Source: Pseudolactococcus sp041800635
GTDB lineage: Bacteria; Bacillota; Bacilli; Lactobacillales; Streptococcaceae
Reading direction: 5' to 3'
DNA: 64,000 nt
NCBI GenBank assembly: GCA_047833645.1
Contig: CP181259.1
Location: 1,922,001-1,986,000 of the forward strand
Shown here one piece after another: positions 57,913 through 64,000 of this stretch. The notes under the pieces are model-generated. The model searched no databases and was not told the origin of the DNA. It saw nothing but the letters and a program-made list of their open reading frames with translations. Both the position numbers and the translations under genes were made by a program. Each line of letters begins with the position of its first letter. The first letter of the stretch is position 1.

Positions 57913-59250
57913 ATGGGAAACTTTGTATCAATCATTGACGTTAAAAATTATGTCGATCAAGAAATCACCATTGGCGCTTGGGTGGTCAATAAATCAGGTA
58001 AGGGTAAGATTGCTTTCTTACAATTGCGTGATGGGACAGCTTATTTTCAAGCCGTTGCTTTCAAACCAAATTTCATCGAAAAATTTGGCGAAGCAGAAGG
58101 CCTGGCTAAGTTTGATATCATCAAACATTTAGCCCAAGAAACTTCTGTGAAAATCACAGGGACGGTTAAGGCCGATGATCGTAGCAAATTTGGCTACGAA
58201 CTTGATGTGACAGATATTGAAGTCATTGGTGAGTCAGTGGATTACCCCATCACACCGAAAGACCATGGGACAGATTTCCTCATGGATAACCGTCACCTAT
58301 GGTTGCGTAGCCGTAAACAACACGCGATTATGCTCGTTCGTAATGAAATCATTCGGGCGACTTATGAATTTTTCAATGCGCGTGGCTTTATCAAAATTGA
58401 CAGCCCGATTTTAACGGGGTCAGCACCAGAAGGCACGACAGAATTGTTTGAGACAGACTACTTTGGTCAGCCAGCTTTCTTGTCACAGACTGGTCAGCTC
58501 TACGCTGAAGCAGGTGCCATGGCTTTTGGTAAAGTCTTTACCTTTGGCCCAACTTTCCGTGCTGAAAAATCTAAAACACGTCGTCACTTGACAGAGTTCT
58601 GGATGATTGAGCCTGAGATGGCTTTCACGACACATGAAGAATCTCTTGACGTCCAAGAAGCTTACGTGAAACACATCATCAAAGCGGTGATTGATAATCA
58701 AGCTTACGCTTTAAATGAACTTGACCGTGATGTAGCAGTCCTTGAAAAATACATCGAGACACAATTTAAAAAGATTACTTATGATGATGCTGTTGCTTTG
58801 TTACAAGAACATCAGGCTGACAACGACTATGAAAAAATCGAATGGGGTGATGACTTTGGCTCACCGCATGAAACATGGATTTCAAACCATTTCGGCGTGC
58901 CGACCTTCATCCTCAACTATCCCAAAGCCATAAAAGCTTTCTACATGAAACCACATCCAACACGTGATGACGTGGTCATCTGTGCGGACTTGTTAGCACC
59001 AGAAGGTTATGGCGAAATCATTGGTGGTAGTGAACGTGCGACGGATTATGAATACCTCAAAGCCAAATTAATCGAATTCGGACTTTCCGAAGAAGAGTAC
59101 GCTTGGTATCTTGATCTTCGCAAATACGGTAGTGTGCCACACTCAGGATTCGGACTCGGATTAGAACGTGCTGTAACTTGGATCACAGGCAATGAACATA
59201 TCCGCGAAGCGATTCCGTTTCCACGTCTCCTCCACCGTTTGAAACCTTAA
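57913..59250 (+). CDS. asnS: Asparaginyl-tRNA synthetase
   Basis: This 445-residue class IIb synthetase has an N-terminal OB-fold anticodon domain (residues 1-110: ITIGAWVVNKSGKGKIAFLQ, LRDGTAYFQAV) and a catalytic core with GTTELFETDYFGQPAFLSQ, motif 2 FGPTFRAEKSKTRRHLTEFWM, and motif 3 GFGLGLERAVTWITG. AGGAAATAG precedes the ATG. It ends the dinG-to-asnS cluster; a deacetylase gene follows after 15 bp. Confidence 0.97.
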   Translation: MGNFVSIIDVKNYVDQEITIGAWVVNKSGKGKIAFLQLRDGTAYFQAVAFKPNFIEKFGEAEGLAKFDIIKHLAQETSVKITGTVKADDRSKFGYELDVTDIEVIGESVDYPITPKDHGTDFLMDNRHLWLRSRKQHAIMLVRNEIIRATYEFFNARGFIKIDSPILTGSAPEGTTELFETDYFGQPAFLSQTGQLYAEAGAMAFGKVFTFGPTFRAEKSKTRRHLTEFWMIEPEMAFTTHEESLDVQEAYVKHIIKAVIDNQAYALNELDRDVAVLEKYIETQFKKITYDDAVALLQEHQADNDYEKIEWGDDFGSPHETWISNHFGVPTFILNYPKAIKAFYMKPHPTRDDVVICADLLAPEGYGEIIGGSERATDYEYLKAKLIEFGLSEEEYAWYLDLRKYGSVPHSGFGLGLERAVTWITGNEHIREAIPFPRLLHRLKP

Positions 59251-59265
59251 AAGGAATCAGTTGCT

Positions 59266-60162
59266 ATGAAAAAAGTGTTACGAGTCTCGATAGTGGTTAT
59301 CCTCCTTGCCCTAGTAGGTGCGATTTTTTTCAAAATGGTATCAGGAGAATCAGCAAAGTCGGATAATCGGCCAGTCAAGGTGACCAAGTCAGTGGCTAAT
59401 AAGGTCGTTGGCGAGAGCAGCGAGCAAGCGCAACCGTCAAGCGTTAGTCAGGAAGCAACCGCAAAGCCGGAGCCCAAATGGATCAAGTCAGAGACGCCCA
59501 TCAAGTTTCCGATTTTGATGTATCATCATATCGCCGATGTCGTCGATGGCAATACCTTATTTGTGCCGGCGGATGAGTTCAAAATGGAGATGACGGCGTT
59601 GAAAAATGCCGGGTATTATACCTTGAGTCCTGAGGAAGCCTATCGGGTGTTGACGACCAATGAAAAGCCAGCTGAGAAAATCGTCTGGGTGACTTTTGAT
59701 GATGGCTATAAAAATGCACGCGATACAGCTATGCCGATTCTAACGGAACTTGGCATGAAGGGGAGTTTCTTCATCATCACTGGGATGCTGAACGATGCCG
59801 ATAAGATGGCGGATGATGGCTTGTTAACCTTAAAAGCTAATCTGCTCATGTCTCTAGGCAGTCATACGGTCAACCATCCAGATTTGGAATTTTCAAGCAA
59901 CGAGGCAGCCAATGCTGAGTTGGTGGAGTCTAAGCACTATCTGGATAACTTGTTGCACCAAAACACGTCGGTTATCTGTTATCCAGCAGGTCGCTATAAT
60001 GCGCAGACTGGTGCCCTTGCTGAGGCAGCAGGCTATAAGCTTGGTTTAACGACGCATCCGGGTCTTGCCAGCAGTGCAGATGGGCTATTTGCCCTTAACC
60101 GTGTGCGCGTGGCTTATGGTCAAAACGAGGCGAGTTTTATGGCCTTGATTGGTGATCAGTAA
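59266..60162 (+). CDS. Membrane-anchored polysaccharide deacetylase
   Basis: This 298-residue NodB-homology protein has an N-terminal membrane anchor/signal (residues 7-25), a Ser/Lys linker, then the deacetylase domain from about residue 80: FPILMYHHI, WVTFDDGYKNA (catalytic and metal Asp), SLGSHTVNHPDL (metal His-x3-His) and VICYPAGRYN. The likely extracytoplasmic substrate is peptidoglycan or another N-acetylated wall polymer; this is family-based. It starts 15 bp after asnS (AAGGAAT before the ATG) and ends with a terminator. Confidence 0.9.
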   Translation: MKKVLRVSIVVILLALVGAIFFKMVSGESAKSDNRPVKVTKSVANKVVGESSEQAQPSSVSQEATAKPEPKWIKSETPIKFPILMYHHIADVVDGNTLFVPADEFKMEMTALKNAGYYTLSPEEAYRVLTTNEKPAEKIVWVTFDDGYKNARDTAMPILTELGMKGSFFIITGMLNDADKMADDGLLTLKANLLMSLGSHTVNHPDLEFSSNEAANAELVESKHYLDNLLHQNTSVICYPAGRYNAQTGALAEAAGYKLGLTTHPGLASSADGLFALNRVRVAYGQNEASFMALIGDQ

Positions 60163-60170
60163 TCAAATCA

Positions 60171-60200
60171 AGTTGATGTTGTCAAGCATCAGCTTTTTTT
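60171..60200 (+). terminator. Terminator after the deacetylase gene
   Basis: AGTTGATG pairs with CATCAGCT (one G-T) around an 8-nt loop, followed by a T-run. Confidence 0.8.
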
Positions 60201-60210
60201 GTTAGGCTTT

Positions 60211-60241
60211 TTGACACAATTTTCTGATAATTTGGTATACT
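60211..60241 (+). promoter_or_regulatory. ridA promoter
   Basis: -35 TTGACA (60211-60216) and extended -10 TGG-TATACT (60236-60241), with a long 19-bp spacer. Confidence 0.55.
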
Positions 60242-60283
60242 AGACAGTAGGACAGTTATCATAAAAATTAGAGGAGAATTGCT

Positions 60284-60667
60284 ATGCCAATCAAAACAAT
60301 CGCAACAGATCAAGCACCGGGTGCTATTGGGCCCTATGTTCAGGGGAAAATTGTAGGAGACTTCCTGTTTGCATCAGGTCAGATTCCCTTGGATCCTGCA
60401 ACAGGTGAGATCGTCGGTGAAACGATTACTGATCAAACGGAACAAGTGATGAAAAATGTTGGGGCGATTCTTGCTGAAGCGGGGACAGATTTTGATCATG
60501 TGGTGAAAACGACTTGCTTTTTGAGTGATATGGCAAATTTTGTGCCCTTTAATACTGAATATGCGAAGGCTTTTGACGCTGAGTTTCCAGCCCGTTCTGC
60601 TGTCGAAGTTGCTCGCTTACCAAAAGATGTCTTGGTTGAAGTTGAGGTTATCGCTTACTTGGGATAA
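60284..60667 (+). CDS. ridA: RidA family reactive enamine/imine deaminase
   Basis: This 127-residue RidA/YjgF/UK114 protein has APGAIGPYVQG, FLFASGQIPLDPATGE, ARSAVEVARLPKDVLVEVEVIAYL and the conserved Arg of the active site. It hydrolyses reactive enamines made by PLP enzymes such as threonine dehydratase. GAGGAG precedes the ATG, and a terminator follows. Confidence 0.95.
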   Translation: MPIKTIATDQAPGAIGPYVQGKIVGDFLFASGQIPLDPATGEIVGETITDQTEQVMKNVGAILAEAGTDFDHVVKTTCFLSDMANFVPFNTEYAKAFDAEFPARSAVEVARLPKDVLVEVEVIAYLG

Positions 60668-60672
60668 TTAAT

Positions 60673-60700
60673 AAAAAGTGTCTGAATAAGACGCTTTTTT
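60673..60700 (+). terminator. ridA terminator
   Basis: AAAAAGTGTCT pairs with AGACGCTTTTTT around a short loop. Confidence 0.8.
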
Positions 60701-60817
60701 AATATAGTAAGAAATAAAGGCGTTTTAATCAAGTAAATTATTGGAATTTAGCAAGAAGTGGTGTAAGATGAAGATAGCAATAGATCAAAAGCAAAGTAAT
60801 ACTCGAGGAGGATGGAA

Positions 60818-61426
60818 ATGAAAAAGAAACATATCAGAATAGGAGTGGGCATACTGCTAGCAGCAAGTCTGTGTTTACTTGTGGGCTGTAGTTCAGGAAA
60901 TAAGAAAGGGGATAAATCAAAAGAATCAAGTTCAAGCAAATCGACTCTTAGTAAGTCTAGTTCTCAGTCAGAATCTGAAGTGGCATCATCAGAGAATACA
61001 GGAATAGACGCTTCCGACTCATCAACAACTGTACCAGAAACTACCCAAGAATTAACGACACTTAAAGCGACAACTGAGGGAAAAATCGCTTTAGCCTTAG
61101 CTAAAATGGCTAGTTTGAAACCAAACGCTGTGAGCGCAGAACAAATCAAAGCAGCACAACAGCTAATTTTCAGGTGTTTTACTACAAATTTTGGTCATGT
61201 AGAATATTCGATTGGCGATAGGGAATTGAATAATCCAAATGATGGAACAGTTGGTGGTTATATCTACTGTTTGATTCTACAAGATGAAGGTTTTGTTCAG
61301 TATGGGACCCAAAGCGTCTCAGAAGAAGATCCTGTAACGAAATATCCAACTTACACTTATGATTCGGTAACAGCTGATGAAATTCAGCTGGCATCTACTT
61401 TAAAGGATAAAATTGTCATCAACTAA
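60818..61426 (+). CDS. Ser-rich lipoprotein of unknown function
   Basis: This 202-residue lipoprotein starts at the ATG 6 bp after GAGGAGG; the earlier ATG at 60812 abuts the ribosome site. A signal peptide ends with lipobox LLVGC near residue 26, followed by a Ser/Lys-rich linker (residues 27-65) and a C-terminal domain of about 120 residues (FTTNFGHVEYSIGDRELNNP, GGYIYCLILQDEGFVQYG). I recognise no family. It is followed by a long inverted-repeat terminator. Confidence 0.8.
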   Translation: MKKKHIRIGVGILLAASLCLLVGCSSGNKKGDKSKESSSSKSTLSKSSSQSESEVASSENTGIDASDSSTTVPETTQELTTLKATTEGKIALALAKMASLKPNAVSAEQIKAAQQLIFRCFTTNFGHVEYSIGDRELNNPNDGTVGGYIYCLILQDEGFVQYGTQSVSEEDPVTKYPTYTYDSVTADEIQLASTLKDKIVIN

Positions 61427-61562
61427 AAGAGACTGGGACAAAAGTCTCAGAAATATGAAAACCGCATGAAATTCGTTTTTAAAAACGTTGATTTCATACG
61501 GTTTTTGTATTTTAACAGTGTTTAAAAACTAGCGAATTTGGACTTTTGTCCCAGCCTCTTTT
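61427..61562. terminator. Long inverted-repeat convergent terminator
   Basis: Outer arms AGAGACTGGGACAAAAGTC and GACTTTTGTCCCAGCCTCT pair with few mismatches. An inner hairpin pairs AAAACCG-type and ATGAAATC-type arms with ATTTCAT and CGGTTTTT. The unit is typical of intergenic convergent repeats in streptococci and lactococci. Confidence 0.75.
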
Positions 61563-62152
61563 CATTTAACAAATTTAGTGAGAATCTTTTTCAGGGGCAG
61601 ATATAAAAGCGTCACGAGGATAATCGTGCCAAGACCATTGATGGCAGTGGCAAGAAGCGATGTAAAAGCAGCAGCCGCTGCGGGTTCGAAGCTGGCCCCA
61701 GCAACTAGAGCCCGAATCAGGCCTTTCAGAAAATCAGTGAACAGTTTCATCAAAACGCCAGATGAGACGGCGACAGTGATGACCCAAAGTCTATCACCGA
61801 CAACTCGCTGTAGCGCCCGATAAACGAGTTGGAGGGTTAACGCAACCAGGACGTTACCCAGAAAAACAAGCGGCATTTCAAGGGCATAACCATTGACAAG
61901 ATCGAAAATAGCGAGACCAATAGCGCCAGAAAAGGTGCCATAGCCTAGGCCCAAGTAGAGGGCAGCGAGTGCGACGACGGCATTGCCGACGTGGAAAAAA
62001 GGGGCGCCGATCGGGGCGAAAATCGCAACGTGGAGCGACTGGATCGAGACGTAGGCCAGTGCAGCGAATAGGGCGGCTAGGATGATTTTTTTCGTTTTAT
62101 TTTGGGTAATGGTAAGAGAAAGTGTCGTTTGGGTATGTTCTGATGGTGTCAT
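61562..62152 (-). CDS. ECF transporter S component (second in operon)
   Basis: This 196-residue integral membrane protein has about six membrane segments and the ECF S-component pattern (KKIILAALFAALAYVSIQSL, FFHVGNAVVALAALYLGLGYG). It would bind a vitamin and pair with the shared EcfAAT module, which is not in this window. It is the third gene of the kinase/S-component operon, 21 bp after the previous S component. The likely ligand is vitamin B6 or a thiamine precursor by context; not resolved. Confidence 0.82.
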   Translation of the reverse strand: MTPSEHTQTTLSLTITQNKTKKIILAALFAALAYVSIQSLHVAIFAPIGAPFFHVGNAVVALAALYLGLGYGTFSGAIGLAIFDLVNGYALEMPLVFLGNVLVALTLQLVYRALQRVVGDRLWVITVAVSSGVLMKLFTDFLKGLIRALVAGASFEPAAAAAFTSLLATAINGLGTIILVTLLYLPLKKILTKFVK

Positions 62153-62173
62153 AAGTGGCCTCCTTTTTAGCGC

Positions 62174-62644
62174 TTAGGGCGTGCTGAGTTTTAAAACGCG
62201 ATGTAGGGTCGGCACGAGTGCCGTTGCGATGATAATCCCTGAGATGTTTTGCAAAAGGTTAGGGATTAGGCTGGGCAGAAAACTACCAGGTCCGTAGAAG
62301 AGAATGTTAGCGAGACCATAGCTGATGACCATGAGGCTGGTCGCAAGCAGGTAGTTGAAGGGACGTGATTTGGTGCTGGCAGCTAGGTAGCCTTGTGCAC
62401 CGTGAATGACAAGTGACAATAGCATCCATTGCGGGTAGCCGCTCACGATATCGAGTAAAAAGCCACTGAGTCCACCGACGATTGCGCCTTCTTTTTTGCC
62501 GAAAAGCGTTGCTGCAGTAAAGACTAAACCATCCATCACCGTTATAAATCCTCCAGGTGTTGGGATCAACAGGAGTTTAGAAATTGCCACATTTAAGGCA
62601 ATCAGGATGGCTAAAAAGATCATTTTTTTATTGTGAGTCGTCAT
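62174..62644 (-). CDS. ECF transporter S component (first in operon)
   Basis: This 156-residue S component has five or six membrane helices (MIFLAILIALNVAISKLLL, PGGFITVMDGLVFTAATLFG, GGLSGFLLDIVSGYPQWML). Small S proteins with this pattern include those for hydroxymethylpyrimidine and pyridoxine. It lies downstream of a ThiD/PdxK-type kinase after a 161-bp leader that appears structured. AATTGGAGATG precedes the ATG. Confidence 0.82.
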   Translation of the reverse strand: MTTHNKKMIFLAILIALNVAISKLLLIPTPGGFITVMDGLVFTAATLFGKKEGAIVGGLSGFLLDIVSGYPQWMLLSLVIHGAQGYLAASTKSRPFNYLLATSLMVISYGLANILFYGPGSFLPSLIPNLLQNISGIIIATALVPTLHRVLKLSTP

Positions 62645-62805
62645 AAATCATCTCCAATTCATTTATCTGTTATTTTTGTGTGCTTGTGCGGGTTGATCAT
62701 TAAACGATGAAACAGTTTCATCATTTAGTAGACCTTGGGTAGGAATCGTCCTTGTGCCACTTTGGCTTGAACGCCTACTAAACCACTGAAAATGATTCTG
62801 GTAGA
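62645..62805 (-). ncRNA. Candidate structured RNA leader of the S-component genes
   Basis: On the minus strand, TTTAGTAG (62775-62782) pairs with CTACTAAA (62724-62731), enclosing a GGC-GTTCAA-GCC hairpin and an AGGA-CGAT-TCCT hairpin extended by TGG/CCA. A perfect GATGAAAC/GTTTCATC hairpin (62706-62722) follows. The shape suggests a riboswitch-like junction. It does not match the TPP, THF or preQ1 patterns I know. Confidence 0.4.
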
Positions 62806-63627
62806 TCAGGGGTTGAAACGGCCCTGATCTCGGTAAGCACCGTGCCAGATGTGTCCGAGATATTGGTTGAAGGGCTGGCCGTTTGTGATGGCGGCATGGA
62901 CAAAGGCTTTGGCAGTCGTTACGGCTTCAAGGGTCGATTGGCCATTGGCAAGGCCTGCGGCGATGGCAGCAGCAAAGGTACAGCCGGCGCCGTGATTATT
63001 ATCGGAATGGACGAGTGGACGCTTAAGATGATGAAAGTCTTGACCATCATAGCAGACATCTAAGGCTTCGTCGTGCTGATTATCAAACCGACGACCGCCT
63101 TTGATAATCACTGTTTTAGCGCCATAGCCGTGGATGATTGTCGCGGCTTTTTCGATGTCCGCAACTGTTTTCAGGTCGCCAAGTCCAGATAAGATGCCAG
63201 CTTCAATTAAGTTAGGTGCGGTCACGTCTGCAACAGGTAGGAGGAGCTCACGGATGCTCTCTGCATTTTCAGAATGCAGAATGCCAGCCGTCCCTTTACA
63301 AGCCAATACTGGGTCAATGACAATATTTTTCGGTTGATAGCGATCAATCGCGTCACGCACGACAGCAATCGTCCGAATATCGCCCAACATACCAGTTTTA
63401 AGGGCATCAGGCTTGCCGCCCGCAAAAATCGTCTCTAGCTGACGCCCAACGACTTCAGGTTCAATCGTTTCAATGGTATGTGACCAATTATCATGAATGT
63501 CCATGGTGACGATGGACGTGATGGCACTCATACCAAAAGTGCCGTATTCTTGGAAGGTTTTTAGGTCAGCCTGTAAGCCAGCGCCACCTGTGGTATCACT
63601 TCCGGCGATTGTCAGTGTTTTTTTCAT
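62806..63627 (-). CDS. pdxK: PdxK/ThiD-type vitamin kinase
   Basis: This ribokinase-fold kinase has 273 residues from the ATG at 63627 (MKKTLTIAGSDTTGGAGLQ); the frame upstream to 63663 lacks a start context. Motifs are GSDTTGGAGLQADLKTF, DPVLACKGTAG, TAPNLIEAG, VIIKGGRR and HGAGCTFAAAIAAGLANG (ATP/anion hole). Such proteins phosphorylate hydroxymethylpyrimidine (phosphate) or pyridoxal; they are hard to tell apart. The divergent MocR/PdxR-type regulator makes pyridoxal kinase the better guess. Confidence 0.8.
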   Translation of the reverse strand: MKKTLTIAGSDTTGGAGLQADLKTFQEYGTFGMSAITSIVTMDIHDNWSHTIETIEPEVVGRQLETIFAGGKPDALKTGMLGDIRTIAVVRDAIDRYQPKNIVIDPVLACKGTAGILHSENAESIRELLLPVADVTAPNLIEAGILSGLGDLKTVADIEKAATIIHGYGAKTVIIKGGRRFDNQHDEALDVCYDGQDFHHLKRPLVHSDNNHGAGCTFAAAIAAGLANGQSTLEAVTTAKAFVHAAITNGQPFNQYLGHIWHGAYRDQGRFNP

Positions 63628-63694
63628 TTGTCTGTCCTCTATTTGTGATTTATCTGGATTCAAACTACTGTCTGAATATTCTTACTTGCAATCT

Positions 63695-63722
63695 ATTCTA
63701 GCATTTGATATCCTAAATGAAA
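63695..63722 (-). promoter_or_regulatory. Promoter of the vitamin kinase operon
   Basis: On the minus strand, -35 TTTCAT (63717-63722), 16-bp spacer, extended -10 TGC-TAGAAT (63695-63700). Confidence 0.55.
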
Positions 63723-63726
63723 CAAC

Positions 63727-63756
63727 CAATTGGATTGTTTTTTAACCATCCAATTG
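63727..63756. promoter_or_regulatory. Inverted-repeat operator between the kinase and MocR genes
   Basis: Perfect arms CAATTGGAT and ATCCAATTG, separated by 12 bp, lie directly upstream of the kinase promoter -35 and before the MocR gene, the expected place for PdxR-type activation and autoregulation. Confidence 0.6.
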
Positions 63757-63774
63757 ACTAGAAAGGCTTGCAAG

Positions 63775-64000
63775 ATGAATTGGGATATTGAGAGAACACC
63801 AAAAACACCTGTTTACCAGTCAATCATGAAGCACATCACCCAAAATATCCAAAACGGTCAGCTATTACCAGGCCAAAAACTCCCCTCTGAGCGAAAACTG
63901 GCGACTTTGATCGGTGTTAACCGCTCGACGATCGTGCGGGTCATGGCTGAGCTTGAAGCCAAAGGCATTATCAAACGCCAACAAGGCAGCGGGACCATGG
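63775..64000 (+). CDS. MocR/PdxR-type GntR regulator (N-terminal part)
   Basis: Only the first 75 codons are in the window. They encode a GntR winged helix: TPVYQSIMKHITQNIQNGQL, LPGQKLPSERKLATLIGVNR, STIVRVMAELEAKGIIKRQQ. The wording is typical of MocR proteins, which carry a C-terminal aminotransferase-like PLP domain; that part lies beyond the window, so the subclass is inferred. It is divergent from the kinase and S-component operon, which fits control of vitamin B6 salvage. Confidence 0.75.
   Translation, partial: MNWDIERTPKTPVYQSIMKHITQNIQNGQLLPGQKLPSERKLATLIGVNRSTIVRVMAELEAKGIIKRQQGSGTM

Noticed and set aside
62645..62805. TPP riboswitch before the S-component genes
   Set aside because: The conserved CUGAGA and ACCUGAUCUGG-type segments are absent, so a known thiamine riboswitch is not supported.

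Overview
The window looks like a chromosomal segment of a lactic acid bacterium of the Lactococcus group, within Streptococcaceae. This is inferred from gene content: a betaine uptake locus with a BusR-type repressor and a fused permease/binding subunit, a CinD-type nitroreductase behind two copper (cop) boxes, a MalX-like PTS, and the DUF1831, DUF1033 and SPJ_0845-type small proteins. Base composition is moderately AT-rich. Many promoters have an extended -10 (TGn before the hexamer). I see no rRNA, tRNA, CRISPR array or prophage. The species cannot be settled from the sequence; a higher-GC lactococcus (raffinolactis/piscium type) is only a guess.

Layout. 1-7 kb: end of pheS, pheT, a PHP phosphatase, a secreted 3D-domain protein, rsgA-rpe, then a 158-bp inverted-repeat element. 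7-12 kb: yhaO-yhaN-yhaM nuclease operon and a TetR regulator. 12-20 kb: galM-like epimerase, phosphohexomutase, two PLP sulfur amino acid enzymes, upp, and a KimA-type potassium transporter. 20-26 kb: RpiR regulator diverging from a PTS operon (EIICB, HAD phosphatase, EIIA), then zwf. 26-32 kb: YcgQ/YcgR-type permease pair, tuf, DUF1831, cysteine desulfurase, prs. 32-39 kb: a duplicated-domain lipoprotein behind a cre site, an SseB-like protein, cysE-cysS-mrnC, DUF1033, cinD. 39-45 kb: busR/busAA/busAB and an ISL3-family insertion sequence. 44.6-49.3 kb: a manganese regulon (MntR-like regulator, mntH, mtsBCA). 49-60 kb: T-box/thrS, an orphan XRE antitoxin-like gene, an MBL hydrolase, and dinG-ypmB-aspC-VOC-asnS. 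60-64 kb: polysaccharide deacetylase, ridA, a lipoprotein, and a vitamin salvage locus (kinase plus two ECF S components) divergent from a MocR/PdxR-type regulator.

The genes are mostly housekeeping, but several loci form circuits that can be read from the DNA. Osmotic control uses BusR half-sites over the busA promoter; KimA is a second c-di-AMP-linked theme. Metal control uses cop boxes at cinD and a TTTAG/CTAAA dyad at the Mn regulator. Sugar control uses a duplicated promoter/operator at the PTS operon and a perfect cre site at the lipoprotein.

The least explained material is in leaders and intergenic DNA. (1) Two pairs of dispersed repeats each end in a Shine-Dalgarno just before a start codon. 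In one pair (before thrS and the MBL gene) the conserved 5' end carries CTCCTT, complementary to the terminal AAGGAG. The other pair precedes pheT and cinD. (2) A possible multi-branched RNA lies between the vitamin kinase and the first ECF S-component gene. (3) A degenerate 61-bp tandem repeat follows cinD. These are the best candidates for undescribed elements.
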